64,000 nucleotides of DNA from Aegilops tauschii subsp. strangulata (lineage: Eukaryota > Streptophyta > Magnoliopsida > Poales > Poaceae), in assembly GCF_002575655.3 (NCBI RefSeq), contig NC_053039.3, forward strand, positions 218,879,622-218,943,621, written 5' to 3'. Position numbers and translations under genes: made by a program. Shown piece after piece: positions 11,491 to 24,746 of this stretch (positions are counted from its first letter, which is position 1; each line of letters opens with the position of its first letter). The notes under the pieces were generated by a model that did no database searches, was not told where the DNA came from, and saw only the letters and a list, made by a program, of their open reading frames with translations.

Positions 11491-12135
11491 TAGAAGGGAC
11501 AGGGGAGTAGACTCTGTGCTCTATACTGTACTACATGCATCCAAGCATGGGAGAAAGAGGAGAGACGTTGCATTTTTCTATTCCTTCAATCAATCAATCA
11601 GGGAGCTTCGGTTCCATCTTTTTGGCTTTGGCAACACCGTCCACAATGGTTCCCACGATGCCAAAAGCTATTTTCACATTTGGCTACACATTGTGGATGC
11701 CCTTAACCGTACCACTTGGTTTTGCTCCTGTGTGCTATCTATACAAATCTCAATTATATTGATCTAAAAAATTATAGAATCAAGATTAGTAAAAAGGAGG
11801 TGATTTTGCCGCGCGGATGGCGGGGGAGGTTTTTTATTTGAGCAATGCTACATCCACGTAATGGTTTACGTAAAGTTACGAACTGATGTGATGTGGGACT
11901 ATTTGATTGGATTAAAGGAGATGATTAGGCCCATCCCACCTGAAAATCAGGGGGGCATATATAGATTAGATGGAAAGTATACGTAGCCCTTTGTAAGTCT
12001 AGGATTAGGCTTCTTATTTTTGGAGGACGTTGTCCTGGCGGTTTAACATGCGGTCCCACGTGTCAGTGCTTTACCAAGCCGATCCGCGTCCCACATGAGG
12101 CAGAACAACGGCAGAAGCAACACGTGGTTAAGTTG

Positions 12136-12244
12136 AAGAAGATGAGGGAGAAGCGGATTCAGCAACGAGTGAAATGATGGTTGGTTCGTCCCTCCAACTT
12201 AACTGCGGGAAAGGTGCAGCTTTGTGATTTGACGCCTCATTGCT
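12136..12244 (+). repeat. dispersed duplicate, partner at 11395-11490
   Basis: Same-orientation relative of 11395-11490, about 740 bp downstream, embedded in the same mosaic. Confidence 0.7.
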
Positions 12245-13022
12245 CATTACTACGCCGGCGCCATGACTGGGGTGCTTCACCCCGGCTGCTCTGCACCGTA
12301 TTCCGGTATGACACGTGGACCCGGTAGCTTGATGTCCCACATGTCGGCGAAAGGGACTAGAAGATTTATGAAAGCGAGCGATGCGCTCTTACGACGGAGG
12401 AGTAGACGACACGACGGCCCAGTGAACAGTCACTTGTAGTACTGTATAGTACTATAGTTTTGCTGTTTCGCACTATCCATCGATACAAACCCGATTAAAC
12501 AAGAAAGGGCGGGATTTTTCCCGCGCGGTAGATGATACTGGCCATACATTTCAAAGGCAATTTTAATGTATGCAAACTGAATAATTATAAGTAACAATAT
12601 GATATCTAGTAAAACTAAAAACACATATGATTTATTGTGTTAGAGTGTAGTAGTAGTGCTGTATTGCATAGTTGTTAGATGTAACATGCGAGAACGTGTA
12701 GAGATGTAGTTTTGGAGGGCCTATAGAGAGAAAAGCGTAATACGGTCACCGAACTTCAGAATAAGCTGATTACGGTCACTATATACGTTGTGCGGTGATT
12801 ATACGGTCACTTGCTCATAGTTCGGCATCGGATTGCACTCTGTTGACCGGCTAAATAGTCTGCGTGGCGCCATGTTGACTAGTTAAATTGACCACGTTCC
12901 TTGTGGGTCCCACATGTCAGTTCGCATAGGCAAAAGGCCAGATAAACACAAATTTATGCAGGCGCGACAAGGCTCCAACACGTGCGCGGGAATCACCTGG
13001 TTGTGTATGTGTCTCTCAGGGC

Positions 13023-13265
13023 CTGATGTGTGCGCATGCACGTGTAGGTTGAGCACTTGAGCGTGAGAGTGTGTGTTGGTCGTGTGGTGTACTGGTGTGT
13101 GCATGCATGCGTGCGTGTGTGCGTGTGAGTGTTGTGTGCGTGCGTGTGAGTGTTGCGTGCATGTGTGGCTGCGTGTGTACGTGTGAGTGTTGCGTGCATG
13201 CGTGGGTGCATGTGTTTGTGTGAGTGTTGCGTGGATGCAGTTCGTGTGCATGCGTGCGTGTGTGT
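13023..13265. repeat. GT/GC-rich alternating purine-pyrimidine repeat
   Basis: Degenerate repetition of GTGTGAGTGTTGCGTGCATG-like units over about 240 bp, almost entirely alternating purine and pyrimidine. Confidence 0.85.
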
Positions 13266-13400
13266 ATAATCACCACACCAGCTCATGTGTGTTAAAACAG
13301 ACGGCTCAACATACCAATACAAGGCCACCTTGTCCGCTGTGCCCGCGGTCATGACTTCGAACCACCGTCCAAATATTTTTTTGTCGTTTGTTTTCATTCT

Positions 13401-13624
13401 TACTAGCAAGATGCCCATGCGTTGCACGTAACATCAAGATGCATTTGTATGACTTGTTTATCTTGTGAGAGAAAAGGATGAACGAGGGAAGGCCTTATTT
13501 GCAAATGTGGAGAGGTGTGTGGGTACCTTTTTGCAAAATTGCCATAGTTTCTTTCCTATCCGTCAGATATAAATCGGACGACCTATATTGCAGGATGGCA
13601 GGCACACCATCATCACCAACTCTG
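13401..13624 (+). repeat. dispersed repeat, inverted relative to 5684-5875
   Basis: Starts TACTAGCAAGATGCCCATGC and ends CACCATCATCACCAACTCTG. It is the opposite-orientation relative of 5684-5875 and lies inside the TIR element, so it probably inserted there. A short duplication of TTTTATAAGAGTGTA follows at 13628-13664. Confidence 0.75.
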
Positions 13625-13862
13625 TTTTTTATAAGAGTGTATTTTATGTATTTTATAAGAGTGTAGATGTAGAGTATATACAAGTCGACAGGTGGGCACG
13701 ATGGTAGTGAGATAATGTGATGCAACACTAGAGGTGCCACGTGGAGCGTTTAATTGGTCAACTAGTCATGTCATGAGCAAACACAGAGTTGTACGGTGAG
13801 CTCGTGACTGTATAATAACCACTAAACGTAAATGGTGACCGTAATGAGTGGATTCTGAAGTC

Positions 13863-16631
13863 CAATGTACGTATCGTGCTTTCGCTTCAAGTACAATGAT
13901 CGTCATTGCATATATCACGAGAGAAAGATGAAACATGCGTGAATTTTCTGGGGGCTTACTTTTAGAGGACCTGGAGATAGTTTTGTGTGCATACGTGAAA
14001 GGGGCATACAGGGGGGTATGCGATGGAGAGAGAGATGCTCTCCGTTTCTCTTTATTATGACTAACTTTGTATATAGTATAAAAATATACAAATTCATAGT
14101 GCGGAATAAATATCATTGTGGGCACCATGCAATGCAAATTAGCGTTCGTAGTCCTCCATATAACTTTGTAATGTTGTATATATGTAGAAACTCTAAAATA
14201 ATTTTTTGGCCACACTTTATTCAAAAGGAATGTTGTATGCGAAATAAACCTGAAGAGAGGGCTTTTTAGATCAATGGGGTACGTGATGTAACATGTGTGA
14301 ATGTGTAGTTGATGCATTTAGCGGGGCCTAGAGAGGTATGTGTGTGTATTACGTATTCGAGAGAGGCATGGATAGAGGGGCCGACGGGGGGGGGGGGGAG
14401 TGGGAGAGATAGCACGAGAAATGAGAATGGTCTAGAGAGAGAGAGAGACGAATATGACGTCACGACAAGAGATTCCATTCCCTTGAGTGTGTATATGCAA
14501 GGGGGGAGGGAATAGAGGCACCAGGAGAAATTTTCTATGTGTGTGGTGTTTGTGTTGGTATGTGTGGGTGTGAGAAGATAATGAGACGTGGGGGCAGAGG
14601 GTGTGTCACCGCGTGAGGTCCGGTGGGTCGAGGTGAGGCCCTTCGTTCGGTTCCGTCCTGCGCCACATTGGTCGGCCCGTGACGCATTTAGGAAGACCCA
14701 TGGATGACTAGTCGTACAAGACAAAGATAGCAGAATTGTGAAGGACTCTGTGTCCACTGACAAAGCCGTCTAGGATTTGTAACCCTAGGTTCTCGGACTA
14801 AGGTAACCCCTTTATCTCTGATATTACTATTCATCCAACCTAACTTTAAGGGGCATCCTACAGAATGCTCTGCTAGAATCATACTCGTCGATTAGGAAGA
14901 GAGGTGTGAGACAATGCGTGAGAGACAGGCGTAAAGATAATGTGCGTACATGAGACACGTAGGCAGGTCCATGTATATAGAAAGGGTCGATGAGGATTGT
15001 GCGTGTGTATGTTTGCGAGAGGAAGAGTGCTTGTGATAAAGGTTAGTGAAAACAGTTGTAAATGGTTACGAGAGGGAGGGAGGGTTATATCTAGAGCATG
15101 TTTGCGAGAAAGACACCTTGGGAGAGAGTGTGTGAGCATGTGTGAGAGACCACCGATGGAGAGTGAAACTACATGTAAAAGACTGCTCTACACATTGATT
15201 AAAGATATAAATTGTATCCAAATATTAGGATGGGGTCATGATATTTGCAATTCGCGTATGGAGCGGTCATTGATCCATCAGACATCTAGATTCTATCGAA
15301 TTTGAGCATGTCTACGTTATTATTCGACACAATTGATCCACATAGTTAGTATTTTGAACTCTAGACAATGCATCGCTTTAGCAATCGAATATAAACGTGA
15401 GTATAGTTCATGTTGTGTGTGTAAAGCACATTATACACACGAAAGTTACACAATGGACATTATAAATAGCTACCTATGAACTAGCATACATTTGAATTCA
15501 ACTAAAGGTGGTTTAAAAAAATCGAATTCAACATGAAGTCCATTCAATTATTTGAATTTGATATCATGGCATTTGTAAACCATACCTAAATTATGGGGGC
15601 ACCAATCTTTGCTCTGATTTTGTACATAATAGCATATGTAGTCGTGTACAAAATAGATTCAAATTTAGCTCCTCCATTCCAAAATATCGTAGTTATAGGA
15701 TTTTCAAGTGTCAAAATTTCAAAAAGAAGCGGATAATTTAATGAGGTTTTCAAACATACAAGGTCAAATATAACGTTGTCTATTTAGGTCAATCCTCATA
15801 GTTCAAGAGTACTCTAAACGTGAATGCTTGTGTTTCAAAATTTCGAACGAAGCGCCAAAAGAGCCTCTACTCGCCCGAAACCGCGTGAGACCAATGTTTG
15901 GTAGTACAAGGAAATTACTTTTCTAATAACTCCGACCCGTGAAACCTACCGGCCCGACGTCCAAAGGTCTAAACCGGGTAGGTTTGTAGCTTCATCTAGA
16001 CGCCACGCAACCGCATCCGAAAAACATTCATACACAATGGCCGCCTAAGCACACATGCGCGCGGCCGAAATCGCTCCCGCCCACTATTTGGGACACCTGG
16101 GATTACCATCCTACCCCCGACCCGCAGTAGGTCCGAAATTTAAGAGGGGGGCAAAGTTTGTACTTTCCCCAAATTTCAAACAAGCGCGTCCCATCTTCTA
16201 TTCAAAAAAGCCAAAAATAAGCGCGTCCCAGACCGAAACATGGTTCCCCCACCCGTCCGATTCCCCATTCGTACTCCGTGGGCGCCGAAACTACCTCTCC
16301 ACCATCCGCGAAACCCCGGCGTCCTCCGTCCGCCACCCCATCCCACCCATCAACCGCCGCCCTCCTCCATCACGCCGGAGCCGATACCCCGACGTCGTCG
16401 TCCATCGCAACCTCAACCGCAACGCCCTCCACGGCTAGTAGTTGAAGCCGAGGCCGAGCCGTCCGTACCCGAGCCAATTCAACCACGCCGTCCTGCGCCT
16501 CATCGCTGCCGCTCCAACTTCGCCACCCTCCACCGCACCGGAGCTGTTCCTGCTACGCCGTCCTTCGCCGCCTCGGATCTGCTTGCCCTCCGCCGACATA
16601 CGGCCACGGCAACACAGTCAACAATTTGGCC
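13863..16631. other. about 2.8 kb without a supported gene; lead-in to CACTA no. 2
   Basis: 13.9-15.3 kb is GA-rich with a run of G (about 14388-14398) and GAGA runs (14433-14445). 15.3-15.9 kb is AT-rich with a possible MITE arm near 15675. From about 16050 the sequence becomes C-rich and leader-like (CCCACCCGTCCGATTCCCC near 16250), which fits the 5' leader of the gene starting at 16632. I could not find a CACTA left terminus anywhere in this stretch. Confidence 0.4.
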
Positions 16632-17893
16632 ATGGGTTCATCCAAGCCTGCACCCTCCAGAACATCGGTTTCCCCGGTAAAAAGAAGAAGATCGGCGCGA
16701 CATGTGGAGATGACCACACCGGCAACCGAAAAAGGTACTCCTCTTCCCTTATTCGTGCAAATCTTATGTCTCTGCTTGCACGGTATTCATCCCACAGAAG
16801 ACACTAGTTGACCGCTTCTTCTTGATACTAGATGTTCCTAGTAGCTCGCGATGCACAAGGTTTCTCCTCATATACTATTTCACCTTAGCTGGAGGTCCGT
16901 CGCCCCCCTGAATTTCAATTTTTGGCCAGTTGATTCCCAATTAACGGAAGCAATCCCTGGCGTAACAGGCGCTAGTACGCCTATTACGCCGGGGAAGCAG
17001 CGCCTTGGTGTTTATCTTAGGGGCGTGTGCGGCCTAGAGCTACTGGCGCCCGATCTGGAGGTCGGCCGGGATTAAAGGGATGGCCTGGGGGCGCTGCCAA
17101 GCACGGCGGTGGTGTGAGGTCGATGGGAGGGCGGGGCGGCGGAGGTAGGGGTCTAGGCCGGTGGTCGCTGGCGGTTCGAGAAAGATCGTCAACAGTGACT
17201 GGCGGGAGGTAGACGAAGGCCATCTGCTCGTTCCTTATAGATCGGACGGTTCATTAAAAAAATCGACTGACCTATTTATTTTCAGTCGACTGTTATCTTA
17301 GATATGACCACATGTGGTGGTGTGCTGGAGGAGTACCTGCATTTCCTGTGCTCATATATTACAAAATCATACGGAGTAGAATCTAATTTTGTTTGCCATG
17401 CAATGTTGTAGAGCTATCATATGTCTCCTGTCATTTATTTTTCAGCCACCTGCTATCTGCTACTTTTACAGTGCACTAGTTCTGCACACACTTCACCCTT
17501 ACTCTCACTATTGTGTTTTTATGCAAGGGTATTTCAGACTCTGCTGCCATGAGAGAAGCCAAAAAGAAAAGAGAGAAGTCGCTCCAGCTTTGTATGCGGG
17601 TAGGCAAGACACGTTACAGCGCTATAAAGGGTGCAGTGTCAGCAGATGGAGACGGTAAACGTAGCTCTGGAGTTGATGACCTCGCTCGCAATGAACCACC
17701 ATCCCAGGTGCTTGCTTTAACTTCGCCATGTCATATGTGGTTGCATGTTCCATATGGTGTCTAGCTTGTTTTCGAAAGGCCGAAGTCGGTAAGATAAGGA
17801 AAGATATTTTTTTACATGAACCACCATCCCGTGAGCACCACAAAGACAAATAGCTAGTCAGGGCACTGGCCGAGCCAGTGACAAGCCCAGCAA

Positions 17894-17898
17894 AGATA
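17894..17898. repeat. target-site duplication AGATA, left copy
   Basis: AGATA directly precedes the 5' LTR; the same five bases follow the 3' LTR at 26491-26495. Confidence 0.97.
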
Positions 17899-19630
17899 TG
17901 TTGGAAATATGCCCTAGAGGCAATAATAAATTGGTTATTATTATATTTCCTTGTTCATGATAATCGTTTATTATCCATGCTAGAATTGTATTGATAGGAA
18001 ACTCAGATACATGTGTGGATACATAGACAACACCATGTCCCTAGTAAGCCTCTAGTTGACTAGCTCGTTGATCAATAGATGGTTACGGTTTCCTGACCAT
18101 GGACATTGGATGTCGTTGATAACGGGATCACATCATTAGGAGAATGATGTGATGGACAAGACCCAATCCTAAGCCTAGCACAAGATCGTGTAGTTCGTTT
18201 GCTAAGAGCTTTTCTAATGTCAAGTATCATTTCCTTAGACCATGAGATTGTGCAACTCCCGGATACCGTAGGAATGCTTTGGGTGTACCAAACGTCACAA
18301 CGTAACTGGGTGGCTATAAAGGTGCACTAAAGGTATCTCCGAAAGTGTCTGTTGGGTTGGCACGAATCGAGACTGGGATTTGTCACTCCGTGTAAACGGA
18401 GAGGTATCTCTGGGCCCACTCGGTAGGACATCATCATAATGTGCACAATGTGACCAAGGAGTTGATCACGGGATGATGTGTTACGGAACGAGTAAAGAGA
18501 CTTGCCGGTAACGAGATTGAACAAGGTATCGGGATACCAACGATCGAATCTCGGGCAAGTAACATACCGGTAGACAAAGGGAATTGTATACGGGATTGAT
18601 TGAATCCCCGACATCGTGGTTCATCCGATGAGATCATCGTGGAACATGTGGGAGCCAACATGGGTATCCAGATCCCGCTGTTGGTTATTGGCCGGAGAAC
18701 GTCTCGGTCATGTCTGCATGGTTCCCGAACCCGTAGGGTCTACACACTTAAGGTTCGATGATGCTAGGGTTATAGGGAATAGATATACGTGGTTACCGAA
18801 TGTTGTTCGGTGTCCCGGATGAGATCCCGGACGTCACGAGGAGTTCCGGAATGGTCCGGAGGTAAATATTTATATATGGGAAGTCCCGTTTTGGCCACCG
18901 AAAGAGTTTCGGGCGTCACCGGTAATGTACCGGGACCACCGAAGGGTTCCGGGGGTCCACCGGGAGGGGCCACCAGCCCCGGAGGGCCCTATGGGCTGTA
19001 TGTGGAGAGGGACCAGCCCCTTAGTGGGCTGGGCGCCTTCCCTCCTAGGGCCCATGCGCCTGGGGTTTGGGGGAACCCTAAGGGGAGGCGCCCCCCTTGC
19101 CTTGGGGGGCAAGGCAACCCCCTGGCCGCCGCCCCCTCCTCAGATTGGATCTGAGGGGGCCGGGCCCCCTCTCCCTTGCCCCTATATATATGTGGGGGTG
19201 GGAGGGCAGCAGCAACGCAAGTTCTGGCGCAGCCCTCCCCCTCTTCCATGTCCTCCTCCTCTCCTGCGGTGCTTGGCGAAGCCCTGCAGGATTGCCACGC
19301 TCCTCCACCACCACCACGCCGTCGTGCTGCTGCTGGACGGAGTCTTCCCCAACCTCTCCCTCTCTCCTTGCTGGATCAAGGCCTGGGAGACGTCACCGGG
19401 ATGCACGTGTGTTGAACGCGGAGGCACCGTTCTTCGGTGCTTAGATCGGAATCAACCGCGATCTGAATCACTACGAGTACGACTCCCTCATCCGCGTTCT
19501 TGTAACGCTTCCGCATCGCGATCTACAATGGTATGTAGATGCACTCCCCTTCCCCTCGTTGCTAGATTACTCCATAGATTGATCTTGGTGATGCGTAGAA
19601 AATTTTGAATTTCTGCTACGTTCCCCAACA
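17899..19630 (+). repeat. 5' LTR of Angela-type element no. 1
   Basis: 1732 bp, starts TGTTGG and ends CCCCAACA. It contains a GC-rich U3 part followed by a TATA-like CTATATATA at 19182. Confidence 0.97.
19182..19190 (+). promoter_or_regulatory. LTR TATA box
   Basis: CTATATATA preceded by CCCTTGCCC, as in related LTRs of this family; the likely core promoter of the genomic transcript. Confidence 0.7.
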
Positions 19631-19631
19631 A

Positions 19632-19645
19632 TGGCATCATGAGCT
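19632..19645 (+). other. primer-binding site (initiator Met-tRNA type)
   Basis: TGGCATCATGAGCT starts one base after the LTR. It matches the usual TGGTATCAGAGC-type site imperfectly. Confidence 0.7.
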
Positions 19646-20601
19646 AGGTCTATGCGTAGTTTCTATGCATGAGTAGAACACAAAGTAGTTGTGGGCGTCG
19701 ATGTTGCCAATTCTTCTTGTCGCTACTAGTCTTATCTTGTTTCGGCGGTATTGTGGGATGAAGCGGCCCGGACCGACCTTACACGTACGCTTACGTGAGA
19801 CAGGTTCCACCGACTGACATGCACTAGTTGCATAAGGTGGCTAGCGGGTGTCTGTCTCTCCCACTTTAGTCGGAACGGATTCGATGAAAAGGGTCCTTAT
19901 GAAGGGTAAATAGAAATTGGCATATCACGTTGTGGTTTTACGTAGGTAAGAAACGTTCTTGCTAGAAACCTATACAAGCCACGTAAAAACTTGCAACAAC
20001 AATTAGAGGACGTCTAACTTGTTTTTGCAGCATGTGCTATGTGATATGATATGGCCAGAAGATGTGATGAATGATATATGTGATGTATGAGATTGATCAT
20101 ATTCTTGTAATAGGAATCACGACTTGCATGTCGATGAGTATGACAACCGGCAGGAGCCATAGGAGTTGTCTTTATTTTTTGTATGACCTGCGTGTCATTG
20201 AATAACGCCATGTAAATTACTTTACTTTATTGCTAAGCGCGTTAGCCATAGAAGTAGAAGTAATCATTGGCGTGACAACTTCATGAAGACACAATGATGG
20301 AGATCATGATGATGGAGATCATGGTGTCATGCGGTGACAAAGATGATCATGGTGCCCCGAAGATGGAGATCAAAGGAGCAAAATGATATTGGCCATATCA
20401 TGTCACTATTTGATTGCATGTGATGTTTATCATGTTATGCATCTTATTTGCTTAGAACGACGGTAGTAAGTAAGATGATCCCTCACTAAAATTTCAAGAG
20501 AAGTGTTCCCCCTAACTGTGCACCGTTGCGAAGGTTCGTTGTTTCGAAGCACCACGTGATGATCGGGTGTGATAGATTCTAACGTTCGAATACAACGGGT
20601 G

Positions 20602-20721
20602 TTGACGAGCCTAGCATGTACAGACATGGCCTCGGAACACATGCAAAACACTTAGGTTGACTTGACGAGCCTAGCATGTACAGACATGGCCTCGGAACAC
20701 AAGAGATCGAAAGATCGAACA
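20602..20721 (+). repeat. 60-bp tandem duplication in the internal region
   Basis: TTGACGAGCCTAGCATGTAC and the following CAGACATGGCCTCGGAACACA occur at 20602 and again at 20662; about 40 bp at the start of each unit are identical. Confidence 0.85.
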
Positions 20722-20969
20722 TGAGTCGTATAGTAGATACGATCAACATGGAGATGTTCACCGATGATGACTAGTCCGTCTCACGTGATGATCGGACACA
20801 GCCTAGTTTGACTTGGATCATGTATCACTTAGATGACTAGAGGGATGTCTATCTGAGTGGGAGTTCAATAATCAGATGAACTTCATTATCATGAACATAG
20901 TCAAAAAGTCTTTGCAAATTATGTCATATCTTGCGCTTTAGTTCTACTGTTTAAGATATGTTCCTAGAG

Positions 20970-23900
20970 AAAATTTAGTTGAGAGTTGGTAGTAGCAATT
21001 ATGCGGATTGGGTCCGTAAACTGAGGATTGTCCTCATTGCTGCACAGAAGGCTTATGTCCTTAATGCACCGCTCGGTGTGCTGAACCTCAGCGTCGTCTG
21101 TAGATGTTGCGAAACATCTGACATACACGTTTTTGATGACTACGTGATAGTTTAGTGCGTAATGCTAACGGTTTAGAATTGTGGCACAAGAGACGTTTTT
21201 TGAAACGTCGCAGAACATATGAGATGTTCTGAAGACTGAAATTGGGATTTCAGACTAGTGCCCACGTCAAGAGGTATGAGACCTCTGACAAGTTTCTTAA
21301 GCCTGCAAACTAAGGGAGAAAAGCTCAATCGTTGAGCATGTGCTCAGATTGTCTGAGTACTACAATCACTTGAATCGAGTGAGAGTTAATCTCCCAGATG
21401 AGATAGTGATAGTTCTCCATAGTCACTGCCACCAAGCTAGTAGAGCTTCGTGATGAACTATGACATATCAGGGATAGATATGATGATCCTTGAGCTATTC
21501 GCGATGTTTGACACCGCGAAAGTAGAAATCAAGAAGGAGCATCAATTGTTGATGGTTAGTAAAACCACTAGTTTCTAGAAGGGCAAGGGCAAAAGGGATA
21601 CTTCATGAAACAGCAAGTCATTTGCTGCTCTAGTGAAGAATCCCAAGGTTGAACCCAAACCCGAGACTAAGTGCTTCTGTAATGAGGGGAACGGTCACTG
21701 AAGCCGAACTACCCTAGATACTTGGTAGATGAGAAGGCAGACAAGGTCAACAGAAGTATATTGGATATACATTATATGAATGTGTACTTTACTAGTACTC
21801 CTAGCAGCACCAGGGTATTAGATACCGGTTCGGTTGCTAAGTGTTAGTAACTCGAAATAAAAGCTGCGGAATAAACGGAGACTAGCTAAAGGTGAGATGA
21901 CGATATGTGTTGGAAGTGTTTCCAAGGTTGATGTGATCAAGCATCGCATGCTCCCTCTACCATCGAGATTTGGTGTTTGCGTTGAACATGATTGGATTAT
22001 GTTTATCGCAATACGGTTATTCATTTAAGGAGAATAATGGTTACTCTGTTTATTTGAATAATACCTTCAATGGTCTTGCACCTAAAATGAATCTCGATCG
22101 TAGTGATACACATGTTCATGCCAAAAGATATAAGATAGTAATGATAGTACCACACACTTGTGGCACTGCCACTTGAGTCATATTGGTATAGAACGCATGA
22201 AGAAGCTCCATGTAGATGGATCTTTGGACTCAGTCGTTTTTGAAAAGATTGAGACATGCAAACCATGTCTATTGGTATATATGCATGAAGAAACTCCATG
22301 CAGATGGATCGTTTGGACTCACTTGATTTTGAATCACTTGAGACATGCAAATCATACCACATGGGAAAGATGACTGAAAGGCCTCGTTTTCAGTAAGATG
22401 GAACAAGAGAGCAACTTATTGGAAGTAATACATTTTGATGTATGCAGTCCAATGAGTACTGAGGCATGCAGTGGATATCGTCATGTTCTTACTTCACAGA
22501 TGATTTGAGTAGATGTCGAGTGTATTTACTTGATGAAACACAAGTCTGAATTATTGAAAGGTTCAAGTAATTTCAGAGTGAAGTTGAAGATCGTCGTGAC
22601 AAGAGGATAAAATGTCTGTGATATGATCATAGAGATGAGTATCTGAGTTATGAGTTTGGCACACAATTAAGACATTGTGGAAAGTGTTTCACAATTAATA
22701 CCGCCTGGAACACCATAGTGTGATGGTGTGTCCGAACCTGCACCCTATTGGATATGGTGGATACCATGATGTCTCTTATCGAATTACCACTATCGTTTAT
22801 GGGTTAGGCATTAGAGATAACCGCATTCACTTTAAAAGGGGCACCACGCAATTCCGTTGACACGACACCGTTTAGAGAAACCTAAGTTGTCGTTTCTTAA
22901 AAGTTTGGGGCTGCGACGCTTATGTGAAGAAGTTTTAGGCTGATAAGCTCGAACCCAAAGCGGATAAATGCAATACCCAAAACAGTTGGGTGTACCTCCT
23001 ATTTCAGATCTGGAAGCAAAAGTAATTGTTTCTAGAAACAAGTCCTTTCTCGAGGAAAAGTTTCTCTCGAAAGAATTGAGTGGGAGGATGGTGGAGACTT
23101 GATAAGGTTATTGAACCGTCACTTCAACTAGTGTGTAGCAGGGCACAGGAAGTTGTTCCTGTGGCACCTACACCAATTGAAGTGGAAGCTTATGATAGTG
23201 ATCATGAAACTTCGGATCAAGTCACTACCAAACCTCGTAGGACGACGAGGATGCGTACTACTTCAGAGTAATGTGTAATCCTGTCTTGGAAGTCATGTTG
23301 TTGGACAACGATGAACCTATGAGCTGTGGAGAAGCGATGGTGGGCTCGGATTCCAACGAATGGCTCGAGGCCATGAAATCCGAGATAGAATCCATGTATC
23401 AGAACAAAGCATGGACTTTGGTGAACTTGCCCGATGATCGGCAAGCCATTGAGATAAATGGATCTTTAAGAAGAAGACGGACGTGGACGGTAATGTTACC
23501 GTCTATGAAGCTCGACTTGTGGCAAAGAGAATTTTCACAAGTTCAAGGAGTTGACTACAATGAGATTTTCTCATCCGTAGCGATGCTTAAGTCCGTCAGA
23601 ATCATGTTAGCATTAGCTGCATTTATGAAATCTGGCAGATGGATGTCAAAACAAGTTTCCTTACCAGTTTTCGTAAGGAAAGGTTGTATGTGATACAATC
23701 AGAAAGGTTTTGTCGATCCTAAGGATGCTAAAAGGTATGCTAGCTCCAGCGATCCTTCCAAGGACTGGAGTAAGCATCTCGGAGTTGGAATGTATGCTTT
23801 GATGGAGTGATCAAAGTTTTTGGGTTTATACAAAGTTTGTTAGAAACTTGTATTTACAATAAAGTGAGTGGGAGCGCTACAACATTTCTGATAAGTATAT

Positions 23901-24620
23901 GTGAATGACATATTGTTGATCCGAAATGATGTAAATTTTTTGGAAAGCATAAAGGGTTGTTTGAAAGGAGTTTTTTTAAGGAAGACCTGGATAAAGCTGC
24001 TTACATATTGGGCATCAAGATCTATAGAGATAGATCAAGACGCCTGATGATACTTTCAAAAACCGCACACCTTGACATGATTTTGGAAGAGTTCAAAATA
24101 GATCAGCAAAGAAGGAGTTCTTAGCTGTGTTACAAGGTGTGAGTATTGAGTAAGACTCAAGACCTGACCACAGCAGAAGAGAGAGAAAGGACGAAGGTCG
24201 TCCCCTATGCTTTAGACGTAGGCTCTACAGTAAGCTATGCTGTGTACCGCACATGAAGTGTGCCTTGCCATGAGTTGGTCAAGGGGTACAATAGTGATCC
24301 GGGAATGGATCACATGACAGCGGTCGAACTTATCCTTAGTATCAAGTTGACTAAGGAATTTTCTCGATTATGGAGGTGAAAAGGAGTTCGTCGTAAAGGG
24401 TTACGTCGATGCGAACTTTGACACAATCCGGATGACTCTGAGTAGTAAACCAGATTCGTATAGTAGAGCAGTTATTTGAAATGGCTCCAAGTAGCGCGTG
24501 GTAGCATCCACAAGATGACATAGATATTCGTAAAGCACACACGGATCTGAAAGGTTCAGACCCGTTGACTAATAACCTCTCTCACAAGCATAACATGATC
24601 AAACCAGAACTCATTGAGTG
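20970..24620 (+). pseudogene. decayed copia gag-pol of element no. 1
   Basis: No continuous frame survives, but family landmarks appear in order: a gag-like stretch at 20994-21053 (NYADWVRKLRIVLIAAQKA), a gag-pre-integrase motif near 22156 (LWHCHLSHIGIERMKKLH), degenerate integrase from about 22420, an integrase C-terminal/linker stretch near 22890-23270, a damaged reverse transcriptase at 23271-23693 (QVQGVDYNEIFSSVAMLKSV) and RNase H remnants near 24380-24560. Copia order (integrase before RT) is kept. Frameshifts and stops are frequent throughout, far more than the low LTR divergence would predict. Confidence 0.8.
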
Positions 24621-24746
24621 TTAATCACATAGTGATGTGAACTAGATTGTTGACTCTAGTAAACTCTTTAGATGTTGGTCACATGGTGATGTGACCTGTG
24701 AGTGTTAATCACATGGTGATGTGAACTAGATTATTGACTCTAGTGC

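Larger units (their letters stand above)
9625..12752. other. about 3.1 kb with no supported gene
   Basis: It contains a 40-bp tandem duplication, leader-like modules shared with 5.1-5.6 kb, a short-range duplication (11395-11490 against 12136-12244), and loose direct repeats at 10520-10620 (GTAAGCAA...TTCTC...CTGCGAG) and 10860-10895 (ATGGAGGCATATAG). Open frames here are short, overlap on both strands and have no homology I recognise. Confidence 0.4.
12753..13862. mobile_element. non-autonomous TIR element, MULE-like
   Basis: The outer 65 bp of each side are imperfect inverted copies: the left side starts ACTTCAGAAT and contains ATTACGGTCAC and ATTATACGGTCAC; the reverse complement of the right side has the same blocks with about 14 mismatches. 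Weaker inverted similarity extends further inward (TTGACTAGTTAAATTGACC against a related inner block). No transposase is present. Long TIRs and a non-coding interior suit a Mutator-like element, but no 8-9-bp target duplication could be confirmed, so superfamily and exact ends are uncertain. The interior carries a GT-rich run and the dispersed repeat at 13401-13624. Confidence 0.6.

Noticed and set aside
12883..13427. Minus-strand frames rich in His and Thr
   Set aside because: They read through the GT/GC-rich repeat; three overlapping frames give the same composition.
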